Notes: a model not told the origin generated them from the letters alone. Numbered from the stretch's first letter, positions 15,938 through 27,791 are shown. The stretch: 64,000 nt of DNA from Epiperipatus broadwayi (GCA_028023455.1 JAQFVV010012418.1:6257244-6321243), one strand, 5' to 3'. A program made the numbers and translations.

Positions 15938-15938
<1 letters not shown>

Positions 15939-16457
15939 CAGTCTCAGCAAAATCTTCAAATTCAATTGCCAACACACCTGGCATGATTGCATTATATTAT
16001 AGCAAAATAAATATTTAGTTATTGGTGAAATATCATTCTTTTTTAATTTATAATAATATTTGAAATCTAAGATGACTTTCAAGTTAAAGCAAAATATACT
16101 TTTGTGTTTCAATAAAATTCTGTCTGGATTAAAAACCATATTTCACAAGAAAGTTATAATTTATTTTTAATAATATATGCAATTGGCATTAAGTTAAGCT
16201 AAGACCAAAATCATGCTACACCATTTTTTAAAAAGAAAAACAAATTAAAAATCAGATGAAAATTTAATTTTTTTTAAAAAACTAATTAATTATACATGAA
16301 AAAAATTTCATTATGGTAAATATTTAGATAAAGTACGCACTGCACACAAGCACTTATATCTATAAGCAAAAATCTTTTCTTATAATTTTATACAAATTTT
16401 ATTATAATTATAGAATAAAATCTGAAATTCAATATTTTTCTATTTTATTTTTTGAAG

Positions 16458-16535
16458 TTGGCAGGAATTGTAAAACCTCATGATGGCCTTTGTCACCTGG
16501 ATAAAAACCATGTCTATTCATATGGAAATAAACAG
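16458..16535 (+). CDS. ITGB: Integrin beta subunit, exon (beta-I domain)
   Basis: 26 codons between acceptor TTTGAAG and donor CAG|GTATAT, phase 0 on both sides. It encodes LAGIVKPHDGLCHLDKNH then VYSYGNKQ. LAGIV.P.DG.CHL is the conserved continuation after HFAGDGK in the beta-I domain, and the Cys of GLCHL aligns with the conserved disulfide Cys of the specificity-determining-loop region. The exon joins cleanly to 9922 and to 26690. Confidence 0.95.
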
Positions 16536-16659
16536 GTATATTATATTAATATAAAAAATCGTAGTTTTAACTACTTCTTTTTAAAAAATAGAATCTTGGG
16601 GTAAGTAATATGTTATGATAGTCATTAAAAGTTTTGTTAAAAATTAACATAAGTAGTGA

Positions 16660-16779
16660 GAAAATCAATTGAATAGTCAAATGTTGGTGGCCTAGTGGTT
16701 AGCATAGTTGCCTTCTAAGCAGCTGGCCCGGGGTTCCGGTCAACGCATTTGACATATGAAAAGAAAATCAATTGAATAG
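16660..16779 (+). mobile_element. Short tRNA-derived retroposon with 17-bp target duplication
   Basis: An 86-bp insert (16677-16762) flanked by perfect 17-bp direct repeats GAAAATCAATTGAATAG (16660-16676, 16763-16779). The insert has a perfect Pol III box A, TGGCCTAGTGG, a weak box B around GGTTCCGGTCA, a 5-bp anticodon stem (GTTGC/GCAGC) with loop CTTCTAA giving anticodon TCT (Arg-like), and 7-bp complementary ends TCAAATG/CATTTGA like an acceptor stem. The T arm does not pair properly, so it is not a working tRNA. A short A-rich tail and the long target duplication show that it arrived by reverse transcription. Confidence 0.85.
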
Positions 16780-17789
16780 AAGAATTTATTTTACAATGGT
16801 AACAACATTTTTTTTAAAATGCTGCCAATAGTTGTGAATTGGAAGCAGAAATTAAGAATAAACATTCGAAAGCAGCACCGATATAAACATTTTTGTTGTA
16901 GATTAACAACTTTTTAAAAATCTATTGAAATATAAAAATAGATGACAAGTAATATTAATTTTAATACATATTCATAAACATGTATATGTTCATATGAATA
17001 CATATATTTTCACATATAAATATATTATATATGCGAATATGACTATTTTCACATATAAAAGGTATCAAACATTCTTTTAAGTTTACTATGTGCAGGAAAG
17101 CAAAAGGCCAATGTTTCAATAACATCCCAATTGCCTTTTTCTAACAAGAATAAAAATAACTAGGATATTATTGGAACATCAGTCTCTTGAAAGTCTTTAC
17201 ACTTGGGAAAAAAACCCAAAGAATATTTAATATAGATTTATGAGCATAATAAATGTTCTGTATAATATTTTTAACATTTAAAAAATTATAATTTTTTGCT
17301 AAATGTAGATAATATTTTGTTCCTTGTATACAGCTGAAAAATTAGATTATTAAAAAATGCAAATTAATTGATTACAATATTAATCAAAATGTACACATCA
17401 AGCAGATATAGAACAATATGATCTTGTAGTAAATATAAAATTAATAAAAGCTACAATATAATAAAGATTAAGAATTATGAAAAGTGGCAATTCAAATTAT
17501 TCAATTACATCATTGCCTTTTTTAAAAAAAAAAAAATCAGGACAAGAAATAAATTTACCTATCTTAGTATCAATGAAATGTAACAAATGATCCAATGTTA
17601 AACTAGTATTAATATGGATATCATTATTTTAAGCCAATAATATAGGTTTTAGATTTTTTTTTTGAGATTGAACAATATCTATTTCAATGTACTTATAACA
17701 ATAGATCAAAATATAAAATATTTTGGATCTATCAATTTAAAAAAAAAAATGTAACCAAACACAAATAGATTTGTTGTAAAGTTTAATTG
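16780..17789. other. Intron, nothing else recognised
   Basis: AT-rich intron between the tRNA retroposon and the PLE insertion. Confidence 0.5.
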
Positions 17790-17806
17790 TTATTTAATTC
17801 ATTCTA

Positions 17807-18195
17807 ATATATATATATTTGTGTGTGTGTGTGTGCTTTACGCACAGATAATGAAGCTATTAATAGTGATTGAAAACAAATAATATTATCCAAATGTTAC
17901 TGATGAGTGCACTTTTGGGATATTTCATAGTCCATATTCATGGTTACTGGAATTTATTTAAGAACTATAATGGTGTTAATGCGCATTTTATACAAATTTA
18001 TGTGAAGATATTACATAGACCATTTTTGAGATAGAGAGAAGCAGACCTCTCTTCTATTGATTGCAGCAGGGTCACCCATTATGTAGTAAACCTCCCTGAC
18101 TTTGTGTTTAATGTCATTTCTTTCAGAGCAGATAACACTGGCTGTGGTGGGTAGAAAGGCATGGCCTGTGACTCCCTCATGCTCACATTGTTGCT
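17807..18195 (-). repeat. Inverted 3' terminus of the PLE
   Basis: Reverse complement of the 3' end present at about 18965-19350 and again at about 21520-21890. It begins in a TA/GT microsatellite, runs through TTTACGCACAGATAATGAAG and the poorly conserved end of the GIY-YIG coding part, and stops near TCATGCTCA. With the next copy it can fold into a hairpin with arms of nearly 390 bp. Confidence 0.88.
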
Positions 18196-19376
18196 ATTTT
18201 CAGGGATAAATGGTTCAACATGCACAATGGTTGGCCCATGTGTCTCCCACTAATTGGTATACTAGCAAGTGTTGTTCTCGATCATTATGATTACTAATCT
18301 CCTACAATAGCTTTCAGTCAACTCCAAGCTCATGACTTTACACAACTTGGGACAATTGATGCATATTCAGGTTAAAGCTACCTAGAAGATATGCATTAGA
18401 ATAATCTCTACGATGAGCCTCAGAATGCACGATAGCTAATCTTTCTACAAATTAGACGAAGTCTGACACATCTCAATTCTTATGCACCTCAATTTCACAA
18501 ACTTGCAGCCCTCTCTTCTTTCATGTTTAGAAACCATAATCTGTGCAAATATGAGGCAGGCAAAAGAAATAATCTCATTAATTATCCTGCAGATTTAATA
18601 AAAGTAGGACACACTCAATCATCCATCAACAGAAAAATTAATAAATTCTTTTACAAAATAAACCATAATGATAAGATAGAAAACAAACCAAGAATCCTAA
18701 TTCCATACATCCAGTCAACAGCCAAAAGCCTTATTAACAAACTATCAAGTGACTTGACTTTGCAGTCACTTTTCATTCACCTCCTAACACCAATAGACTC
18801 ATCAATAACACCAAAGACATGATTAAATTCGAACTCACCCCTCAAGTTGTTTAAAAATTCACCTGCCCCCAAAGAAACTGCATGGCAATGTTTTATGGAG
18901 AAACTAAAACCAACATTGCAACCAGAGTAGCTTAACATAGATACCTCTACAATAGGACCAAAACTAATCTTGAAGGCAGTTCAATTTTTGTTGAGCATGA
19001 GAAAGCCACTGGCCCTGCCTTCCTACCCACCACAGCCAGTGTTATTTGCTCTGAAAGAAATGACATTAAACACAAAGTCAGGGAGGCTTACTACATAGTG
19101 GGTGACCCTGCTGCAATCAATAAAAGAGAGACCTACTTTTCTCTATCTTGAAAATGGTCTACATAACATCTTCACAAAAATTTGCATAAAATTTGGATTA
19201 ACACAATTACAGTTCTTAAATAAATTCCAGTAGCCATGAATATGGGATTATGAAATATCCCAAAAGTGCACTCGGCAGTAACATTTGGATAATATTATTT
19301 GTTTTCTAGCACTATTAATAGCTTCATTATTTGTGCGTAAAGCACATATATATATATTTATTGATTTCAAACGCTA
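18196..19376 (+). pseudogene. 5'-truncated PLE copy (RT end, linker, GIY-YIG endonuclease)
   Basis: The copy begins inside the reverse transcriptase at a position equivalent to 20640 in the longer copy (GDKWFNMHNGWPM). It then encodes the RT-to-endonuclease linker (18523-18822; ends with a run like RILIPYIQS) and a GIY-YIG domain with MFYGETKTNIATRV, EAYYIVGDPAAINK and a TGA stop near 19150. Stop codons (for example before the TCPQRNC motif) and frameshifts disable it. In function this would be the endonuclease half of a retrotransposon that primes reverse transcription at a target nick. It is 5'-truncated, as expected for incomplete target-primed reverse transcription. Confidence 0.85.
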
Positions 19377-19706
19377 ATGAAGTAAAGCCGCAACTATTTC
19401 AATAAGATGAATAATTACATATGAAATCAACAGCTACTTCGTACCCGATTTTCTATCTGCACATTTCAGCAGAGAATATCTTTCCCGATGAAATGTCAGC
19501 AACACAATATTGTGCCTAACTGCTGCAAAATTATTATCAACAGAACTATATTTAATTATGATATAATTAAAACATATTTGCAAAGACAACTACTCAAGTC
19601 TATCATTAAAGGATGCAAAGGGCCTTAAAAAGAAATAAGAAGATGGAGCATAATTTCGGACAACTATATAATCCCCCCATTTATCATCGACAGATGTAGC
19701 AGACAT

Positions 19707-20144
19707 ATGTTCGCTTTGCTTAAGAAATTCAATAATAAAATAAAATTTCTGGCAAATAAGCAAAATATTCATTTTGGTGGGCTCAATTGCAATACATTTG
19801 TGAATCTTACAAATATAAACATACCACACACGATCAAAGAGATTCTTGAATTAGGTCCAAAATTCAGAGGTGGATGCTGGAAGAATCCCAAAATGGAAAT
19901 TGTTGCTGATGTCGAAGCAGCTTTAATAGACAACCCACTAAAAGAAGTAGTCATTGCATGGATAGTGGAAACTATAAAGAACAAGCAACTAAATAATTAC
20001 TCCAATGAAAGGAACAAGAAAATCAGCAACACCAATCAATTTCTGGCTGACCATTCCATCATTTGCTTAAAAGAAGCTAAGGGGAGCAGATTTGTATTAA
20101 GAAATGACAAGAACAACAACAACATTAACAAATTGAGAAACTAA
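19707..20144 (+). pseudogene. PLE polyprotein, N-terminal part
   Basis: 145 residues open from 19707. It contains the conserved PLE N-terminal block (FVNLTNINIPHTIKEILELG), where other Penelope-like proteins have a (V/I)xNLS...L..G motif, and further on SIICLKEAKGSRFVLRN, the counterpart of the ILKADKG motif just before the fingers of the reverse transcriptase. It stops at 20144 and the remaining protein resumes in other frames, so the full-length copy is dead. The protein may have begun upstream of this Met. Confidence 0.8.
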
Positions 20145-20199
20145 ATTCATAAATTTAAATGATTCAACAATAGACTTAACAGAGATAAATTCATATCTA

Positions 20200-20960
20200 C
20201 TATACTATGTACAAACCGAGATAGCATTTTCACAAAAGCTGAATATTACCATATAGATCCATCAACCTCCTCTCCTTCTAGTATCTTCGCTAATGTTAAA
20301 CTGCAAAAACCTGATAAACCTTTAAGACTAACGATCAATTTTGGAAGAGCACACTACATCAGCATGGCAGTTTTGGTTAATCGCTGGCTTATCAACACAT
20401 TAGAATTTGGTGATAATACTGTCAAATCATCATTTGATTTTGTAGAAAAAATCAAACATGCTGTCATACAACCAATGTTCAAAATTGCATCGTTTGATGT
20501 TACTGAGTTACATGGCTGCATTGACTGCAAACAATCAATTGAAATAATCAGTGATGCATTAATTGCAAGCAACTTCTCACCTACATGGGCTAAATTCATC
20601 ATTGAATTTTTAAAGTGGCTTGATCTAAACATTGGTGCTATTTTCGGGGATAAATGGTTCAACATGCACAATGGTTGGCCCATGGGTCTCCCACTAAACA
20701 GTATACTAGCAAGTGTTGTTTTCACTCATCATGAAAAGCTAATACTCCTTGCATTCTTCCAGTCAACTCCACACCTTACACACATTACATTGATGATATA
20801 TTCATTGCAGCTCCAGAAGATATCGTTATTAATCTCCACAATAGCCTTCAGAATGACACCAAGTTCAACTTTACTATAACTTGGGAAAACCAAGCATATT
20901 AGATTAAATACCTAGACATATGCATCAGTAGAAACATAGATGAGCCAGACTACAGCATGA
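20200..20960 (+). pseudogene. PLE reverse transcriptase domain, frameshifted
   Basis: From 20364 the frame reads the palm motifs FKIASFDVTELHGCI and later DKWFNMHNGWPMGLPLNSIL, matching the A and B motifs (FDVTSLY, GLPMGSPLSP) of PLE-type RT. The catalytic YIDD follows at 20786-20797 in a different frame, so at least one indel lies between about 20735 and 20785. A stop interrupts the later WENQAY...KYLDICIS region near 20900. The RT copies the element's RNA at a nicked chromosomal target. Confidence 0.88.
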
Positions 20961-21039
20961 TAGTTAAACCTTTAGAATTACAAGGTCTGACACATCCCCA
21001 ATTCTTATGCGCCACAATCTCACAAACTTTCAGCCCTCT

Positions 21040-21680
21040 CTTCCTTCATGTTTAGAAACCATAATCTGTGCAAATATAAGGCAGACAAAAGAAATAGTCT
21101 CATTAATTACACCGCAGATTTAATAAAAATAGGATACACACAATCATCCATCGACAGAAAAATTAATAAATTCTTTTACAAAATAAACCATAATGATAAG
21201 ATAGAAAACAAACCAAGAATCCTAATTCCATACATCCAGTCAAAGCCAAAAACCTTATTAACAAACTATCATGTGACTTGACTTTGCAGTCACTTTCCGT
21301 TCACCTCCTAACACCAATAGGCTCATCAATAACACCAAAGACAGGATTAAACCTGAACTCCTCAAGTTGTTTACAAAATCACCTGTTCCCAAAGAAACTG
21401 CATGGCAACATATAGAGACACTAAAACCAACATTGCAACCAGAGTAGCTCAACATAGGTACCTCTACATTAGGACCCAAAACTAAGCTTGAAGGCAATTC
21501 CATTTTTGTTGAGCATAAGAGAGCCACTGGTCATGCCTTCCTACTGACCACAGCCAGTGTTATCTGCTCTAAAAGAAATGACATTAGACGCAAAGTCAGG
21601 GAGGCTTACTACATTGTGGGTGACCCTGCTGCAATCAATAGAAGAGAGGCCTGCTTTTCTCTATCTCAAAAATGATCTAT
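21040..21680 (+). pseudogene. PLE linker and GIY-YIG endonuclease, degenerate
   Basis: Open frame 21048-21281 gives FRNHNLCKYKADKRNSLINY and the IPYIQSK segment of the linker, parallel to the truncated copy. The GIY-YIG region (about 21355-21680) reads KITCSQRNCMAT..RDTKTNIATRVAQHRYLY in one frame, with the following part (DPAAINRREACFSLS) in another. The truncated upstream copy keeps YGET where this copy has a deletion, so the two copies accumulated separate damage. Confidence 0.83.
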
Positions 21681-21933
21681 GTAGCTTCTTCATGTAAATT
21701 TGCATAAAATTTGCATTAACACCATTATAGTTCTTAAATAAATTCCAATAGGCCTGAATATGGGACTATGAAATATCCCAAAAGTGCGCTTGGCAGTAAT
21801 ATTTGGATAATATTTGTTTTCAATCACTATTAATAGCTCCATTATCTGTGGGTAAAGCACACACACACGCAAATATATATATATTGATTTCAAATGCTAA
21901 TGAAGTAAAGCCATAATTATTTAATTCATTCTA

Positions 21934-23439
21934 GTAGTAACTTTTTAAGGTATAATTAACATACTTTTCATTTTTTGATAAATACTTTATTACCTCTATC
22001 CTTTTTTTTAAATGTAAGTCTTATGCCACAATTTTCTCAAAAAATAAGAAATCATTGACTTTCAGAAATTTTATTCTCTTCAAAGGCTAATTATTTTTAA
22101 TATAAACTTAGTACTTTTAATATTAATAACAACTGTTCCCCTATATTAAAAAAACAAGATCAATCTACATTTGCACTGTCTATTATTGCAATATAATAGG
22201 CCCATTAAATTTGAATGTTGATAAAATTGGTCCATTTATAATCTACTTTTTATTATTTCCTCATGATTTATAGTTATATGTTGGATTATTTTTATTATTT
22301 AATTGAATTGTTAAATGTTTTTTTCAAAAAAAGTCAATCTTAAATTATACTTTTTCAAATACATTCAATTTACTTTTATCACACATGCTAGTTTAAATAT
22401 GTAATTTATGATTTAATTAATATATAAAAAAGTTTAATGATAACGATCAACCCTTAAGCTATCAACAATGTCAACCAATTTAATGACAGATATTTTGCAT
22501 TTTAAAAGTTTGACAAATGTAGCTTAAAATGCTTCTGTGAAGCCAATCAGATGTAATAATGACTGCACATGGAACTCTCACTTCAAAACACAAGGTAGAG
22601 ATTTTATGAGAAAAAGATTTTTTAAGGTGCATCTGTCAAAGGTTTCAGCCTTTCACATTATTATTATTATTATAGCATCTGCTTGTGCTTAATAAATTTA
22701 ATATAGTTTAAAAGTTATATTTTTACAAACACATGTAGACATAAAAGCCATATAAATACAAGTTATACAGATGAAGGATTTGAAGTTACTCATTTAAAAA
22801 ATTAAATGCAATTAAAGGTGAATGTTTAGATATATATGATATAAATATAAAATTAGTGTATTTTTAAATTAATCACATAGTGAAATATAAAATAAAATAT
22901 CATTATATAACAGCAGTAATTGTTTATATATTATAAGAATAATAGAAAAAAGTTTTTTTTAGCAAAAATTTTTGCTCTTACTAATGTGAGGTAATCTATT
23001 TTAAAACTTCAATTTACCTTGCATATTTAGCAACATCTATCTTTTTATATAAAAAAATTACTAGTACTACTATTAATAATAATAGTAAATAAAAATACAA
23101 GTATAACATACAAAGTAAAAAAAATAAATTTCTTTTTTTTCTCCCTTTTTTCTTTTTCATCCTCTCCTTTTCTTTTTCCAACTAAACTATTTATAATAAT
23201 CATACAAAATGTACAGAGATAAAAAAAAGACCTATATATGTATAATATAATTTTCCACTCATTTTAATTAGACAATTATTAATTACTTATTTGATGTTTT
23301 ATGCATATATTCATGCACTTATGTTAGTTGTAATTAATATAATTAGTTTCATATATTTTACTTTTATTCATTTTTTTAACTTAAAGGTTTTATACTTTTA
23401 CACAACCTATTTTATGCCCATATTTTAAATAATGAATAT
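21934..23439. other. Intron, nothing else recognised
   Basis: AT-rich intron downstream of the PLE insertion; no supported feature. Confidence 0.5.
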
Positions 23440-24690
23440 ATAATGCAGATTTATCATTTATTAATTTTCATTATATTCTTTTACTCTTTCATCTAATTGT
23501 TTTCCTTAAAGTCCATAGTAAATCATATAGCAATTTCCACAATTAATTTTATATACAATTCTTTTTTTATATTTTATATCATCTTTATTTTATAATTACA
23601 CATTAATTTGTGTAAATTTTACCATTTGATCATCTAACATTTATGTTTTTATCTATATAATTTTTATTTTTAGTGATGTATTATAAAGATTATGAAAGTA
23701 TGAAAGTTTAATCCATTTTCAAGTGCGCACACTCTTGAGGTTTATTGCCCTAGTAAATATTACTTACGTAATCAATGTGTGTTAAATAAATTTATAATTA
23801 CAACTTTAAATTATCATAATATATTTTTAACTATAAGATTGTTCCATTGACTCGTTATAAATCAAAAGATTTCTGAGTACTAATTGGTAATAGGAATTGT
23901 GGACTTAATCAGTGAAATATTGAATAGCTTCATGCTCTCAGATCTAACCGCTTCAACTTCACCTATTTATATAGAAAGTAGGCTGAAGTAAAGAAGGGGT
24001 TCCCCTCTTTTTTTCCAAAGTGTAAGCTTGTGATTAAGGCCTGTAGAGGTCCCTACCTTCGCATTTTTAAGTACACACTCTTGAGGTTTATTGCCTTAGT
24101 AAATATTAAAACTATTATTATAGTTATTTAGAATAGAAATATTATTATTTAATTTATATTGTTTATGATTAAGAAGTATATTATTAATATTCTTAGGGTT
24201 ACTTTCATAATTTTTGTATTACTCAATTCCTTTTGTAAATTAGCTATACTTTTATCTGTATTATATTTATCATTTTTATATTTAAAATTTTCTTTAACTG
24301 CTATCTTTTGTAACCATACTTGTTATGAATCAATAGAAATGATTTTTCTTAATTTATCATCTTTAACGAAATGTTTTAATATAATTTTGTTATCTTTATC
24401 TATATTAATTTCTAAATCTAAATATTTTTGACATCAAATTTCATTTTTGTAAATTTAATATTTTATATATTATTATTAAATTATAAATATAACTCATTTA
24501 TTACAAATTATTAAAGTATTATCAACATATCTAGAATGATGTGTTATTTCTTGATTTATTTATTTATTTCAAAATTATACTAATTTCTAATCCAGTTATA
24601 AATATTGATGACATTAACCCTCTTACTGCACAATTAGATAACCAATTATCCATTTTTTATATATATTTCAGTATTCCTTATTGTATTTAA
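23440..24690 (-). pseudogene. Old Penelope-like element fossil (RT and GIY-YIG)
   Basis: On the minus strand, from right to left: a motif-B remnant about 24590-24660 (VRGLMSSIFITGLEISIILK), a catalytic-motif remnant SRYVDNTLIIC near 24510-24545, then KYLDLEINIDKDNKIILKHF (about 24370-24430). Much further on comes VYKINCGNCYMIYYGL (23509-23556) with LDERVKEYNEN after it. These are, in order, the B, C and D regions of PLE reverse transcriptase and the VYxIxCxxCxxxYYG start of the GIY-YIG domain. Many stops and shifts separate them and the sequence has drifted to local AT composition, so this is older than the composite at 17790. Confidence 0.65.
23719..24108. repeat. Insert between ~42-bp direct repeats within the PLE fossil
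   Basis: Nearly identical strings (CACACTCTTGAGGTTTATTG, continuing to TAGTAAATATTA) occur at 23719-23762 and 24067-24108. The ~304 bp between them contains a less AT-rich block (23930-24060). The arrangement sits between the RT and GIY-YIG remnants of the fossil PLE. It may be a tandem duplication of element sequence or a later insertion with a long target duplication. Confidence 0.7.
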
Positions 24691-25941
24691 AATATAAACT
24701 ATTATATATTAATGTTAAATCTTGTATAATTTATATTAATTTTTACATTAATATTACTGTACTTTTAATTCGGGAATATTTGGATACATTATTGTTTGAC
24801 TTAATTTTCAGTTATCCATCATTATGAAAAGTTACTAACAATAATGGTTTTAACACCAGTTTAAAATATGTTAATGCTAGTGTTAATATATTTGTATATA
24901 ATACAGTAACACTTCATCTTCAATGTGAGGTCCAATTTTTGCAGCTAAGAAAAATGTGTTGTTACATAAATTAGAGTTTGTTTTTGACTTACAAATAATT
25001 ATAGGCATTCACCCACATTATTATTATATACCTTTACTATAATATTAATTTATTAACTTTACTATATTATAGTAATTGTTCACATTTTATTAATTATTTG
25101 AAAATTAATTAAATATTTGTAAATAAAATTATAAAAAATTAAAATAATAATAATGGTAATAATAATAATATTGTAGTCAAGTAATTACATGAATTTATTC
25201 TACAATTTGTTGCATGGTTAAATATATAAACTTACCACTATGTTGAATTGAAGCCAGAGACTGGCCAATAATTTGATATTTGAGACAAGCCTTAAAAAAC
25301 TGTGTATTTTAAAATTTTTGAAAAAACTTATTTAAAATGGTTTATTGTATAAAGCAAACAATTTATATAATAGAAAAAAAAATGTATTTAATAAAAATAT
25401 TGTATCTTAATTTTTCAAATGTAACATCTCATTTTAGTACACAATTCAACTTGACATTTGAGGCAGTTACCTCACTGCCTCCCTTATGGAACCAGTCCTA
25501 ATAAAAATACATCTTCTTTAAAAGATTCTATTTACAAAAAATTATAATAATGAAAATATATTTACAAATTATCACATTTCTAAAAGCATTTAAAGTAATT
25601 GATGCTTTGTAATTAACAATTTAACACTTAATAAATTTAATATCTTTTTTATATGCTGTTAAATTGGAATTATTGTTTAACTTAGAGAAAAATCATATTA
25701 TATTATTTCTCCTTTTTAAAAAATGTAAAATAAAGAATTAAAGTTAATTGCCAACTAAAACTAAATAAAGTCAGTTTCTCCTTTCTAAAAGTATTGTCAA
25801 AGTATATTATTTGTGCATACTTTTATTGCTATAATTGTTATAAAAATAACATTTTTTATAGTTACTTACTTAATATGTTATAATAATATAGCAGCCATAC
25901 TAAAATTTAATATCTGACATACATACACACCCATATATAGT
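24691..25941. other. Intron, nothing else recognised
   Basis: AT-rich intron; no supported feature. Confidence 0.5.
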
Positions 25942-26105
25942 AGAAATTCATATAACACTACAATACTAACTGAAACAACAAAATTTTACTAATCATGATT
26001 GTGTAAGAATTTTAGTAAAATTTTATTGTTTTGGCTAGTATTGTAGTGTTATATGAATTTCTGTTTTTTTTTTAATTGCTAATATAGTGTTAGGCAGTAT
26101 TTAAT
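25942..26105. repeat. Palindromic repeat (family 4), copy 1
   Basis: A near-perfect palindrome, 25942-26062, with arms of about 50 bp (AGAAATTCATATAACACTAC... against its complement) and a short loop around TCATGATTGTG. It is followed by a shared non-palindromic flank (AATTGCTAATATAGTGTTAG). The copy at 46727-46925 has the same arms and the same flank in opposite orientation, so this is a mobile family, not a local accident. Confidence 0.85.
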
Positions 26106-26690
26106 ATATATATATATATATGTGTGTGTGTGTAAATACAGCAAATAATATATCATAACTATAAAGTTTGGAAAATCATCGGATGTGCATGGATATGCTA
26201 TTATAAATGAAAGCATTTAAATGTCCATTACTGGCTTGTGAACTATAGCTATACAGAACTCACAAAGAAACCCTTTCATCAGTTATGCTAATCCCATCAT
26301 TACTAGCCACAGATCAGTATAGGAATGGCTTTTATTTATATTAAACAAATTTTATTTCAAAGTGAGAGATGAAGCACATAATTATTAAATATGAGGCTTT
26401 AAATTATTAGTTATAATTTTATAATGTTTTTATTGCATAATTGTGAATGAATAATATAATAAAAGTGGTGATCTGAAAAAAAACCCATTTAATCCAATTC
26501 TTAGATTCAGATAAAAAGCCTATGTGTACATATATTTAACAATAGTGAATTATAGCAAATTTGTTATGCAGAGAGCCATTAATGGGAAGTGTTACTGCAT
26601 TCAATTAATAATTCTTTAAAAATATATATCTGCTGAATAATAATATTTACTATAATATTTATAATTATATATTTTTTATAATTTTTCAGG
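26106..26690. other. Intron with (TA)n(TG)n microsatellite
   Basis: A compound TA/TG microsatellite is at about 26106-26134. The remainder is AT-rich intron ending in the splice acceptor ATTTTTCAG. Confidence 0.6.
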
Positions 26691-26872
26691 ATTATCCATC
26701 AATCAGTTTTTTAAACCATACAATAAAACAAAAAAAAGTTGTGGTTATATTTGCTGTTTCAAATGAATATGACATCTATTCTAAATTAGCTAAAAAATTA
26801 GAAGGAGCTGTTGCAGGTCAACTTACTGATGAATCAAAAAATGTTGTTCAACTTATAAAAGAAACTTATAAG
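26690..26872 (+). CDS. ITGB: Integrin beta subunit, exon (beta-I domain, C-terminal half)
   Basis: 61 codons between acceptor TTTTTCAG and the consensus donor AAG|GTAAGT, phase 0 on both sides. It begins DYPSISFLNHTIKQKKVVVI, continues FAVSNEYDIYSKLAKKLEG and AVAGQLTDESKNVVQLI, and ends KETYK. DYPS, I(F)AV, the YxxL..(L/I)EG helix and the SxNVVQLI helix are hallmarks of integrin beta subunits. The residues around TDESKN occupy the position of the ADMIDAS loop (beta3 MDSSN). It is the largest exon in the window. Confidence 0.97.
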
Positions 26873-27101
26873 GTAAGTTAATTAAAAAAAAAAAAAACAG
26901 AAATGTTTTACATAAATGAATTATTATTATTTTTAGATTGCAATATATATATATGATAAACAAAAATACAAGTTAAAAAACTTGCTAACGCTTGTATTTA
27001 TGTCCACAGATGGCGTCCTACCAAGACTGCCAATCAAGCGTATGTTTTGTTTACATAAACGTCAGAGTAGTTAGTATTCACTATCTCTAACTATAATTCC
27101 A

Positions 27102-27145
27102 CTTTCAGATCATGATTTCAAGCTATTTGCTATCGTCAGTGAAAG
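27102..27145 (-). ncRNA. Hammerhead ribozyme motif (family 2)
   Basis: On the minus strand helix I strands CTTTCA and TGAAAG pair perfectly over 6 bp. Core CTGACGA and GAAA are present; C at core position 7 is tolerated in hammerheads. Helix II is AGC/GCT with loop AAATA, capped at its base by a U-U mismatch. Helix III is the palindrome ATCATGAT, and the cleavage base is C. Minimal palindromic helix III suggests action as a dimer, as for PLE hammerheads. Confidence 0.72.
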
Positions 27146-27791
27146 ACAGGAAAAAGAAACTAGATCTGAATACAAACTCTGAGCGTTTATGAAACAATTT
27201 CTATTCAGCTTGCAAGCGTGAATTTTTTAGACACGTAATGTCTTCAAACTCAGCATAGCAAACCAGATAGCTACATGGGTCTGATCTCAGTTCAGCATCA
27301 CCACATAGTAGAAGCCTCTGCAATCTATATCATTGCAAGAAAGACCTCAAAGGTACATTTATGATAAACAAAAATGCAAGTTAAAAAACTTGCTAACGCT
27401 TGTATTTATGTCCACAGATGGCGTCCTACCAAGACTGCCAATCAAGCGTATGTTTTGTTTACATAAACGTCAGAACTACTCTGACGTTTATGTAAACAAA
27501 ACATACGCTTGATTGGCAGTCTTGGTAGGACGCCATCTGTGGACATAAATCAGCGTTAGCAAGTTTTTTAACTTGCATTTTGTTTATCATAAATGTCTTC
27601 CTGAGGTCTTCTTGCAATGATATAGATTGCAGAGGCTTCTACTATGTGGTGATGCTGAACTGAGATCAGACCCATGTAGCTATCTGGTTTGCTATGCTGA
27701 TGTCTAAAAAATTCACGCTTGCACAAGCTGAATAGAAATTGTTTCATAAACGCTCAGAGTTTGTATTCAGATCTAGTTTCTTTATTCCTGT

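Larger units (their letters stand above)
17790..21933. mobile_element. Composite Penelope-like element with 17-bp target duplication
   Basis: A 4.1-kb insertion (17807-21916) bounded by perfect 17-bp direct repeats TTATTTAATTCATTCTA (17790-17806 and 21917-21933). In order it contains an inverted copy of the element's 3' end (17807-18195), a 5'-truncated plus copy (18196 to about 19376) and a nearly full-length plus copy (about 19377-21916). The last two share the same 3' end with CA/TA repeats and the string AAGTAAAGCC. Partial copies before a full copy are the pLTR arrangement typical of Penelope-like retroelements. Because one target duplication surrounds everything, the whole composite was integrated together or built in one event. 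All coding parts are broken by frameshifts and stops. Confidence 0.92.

Noticed and set aside
16677-16762. Functional tRNA-Arg gene
   Set aside because: The T arm does not pair, box B is poor, and perfect 17-bp flanking duplications show that it is a retroposed copy.
24159-24431. Plus-strand hydrophobic membrane-like protein
   Set aside because: The minus strand of the same interval carries RT-like KYLDLEI and neighbouring PLE motifs; the hydrophobic plus-strand reading is an AT-rich shadow.
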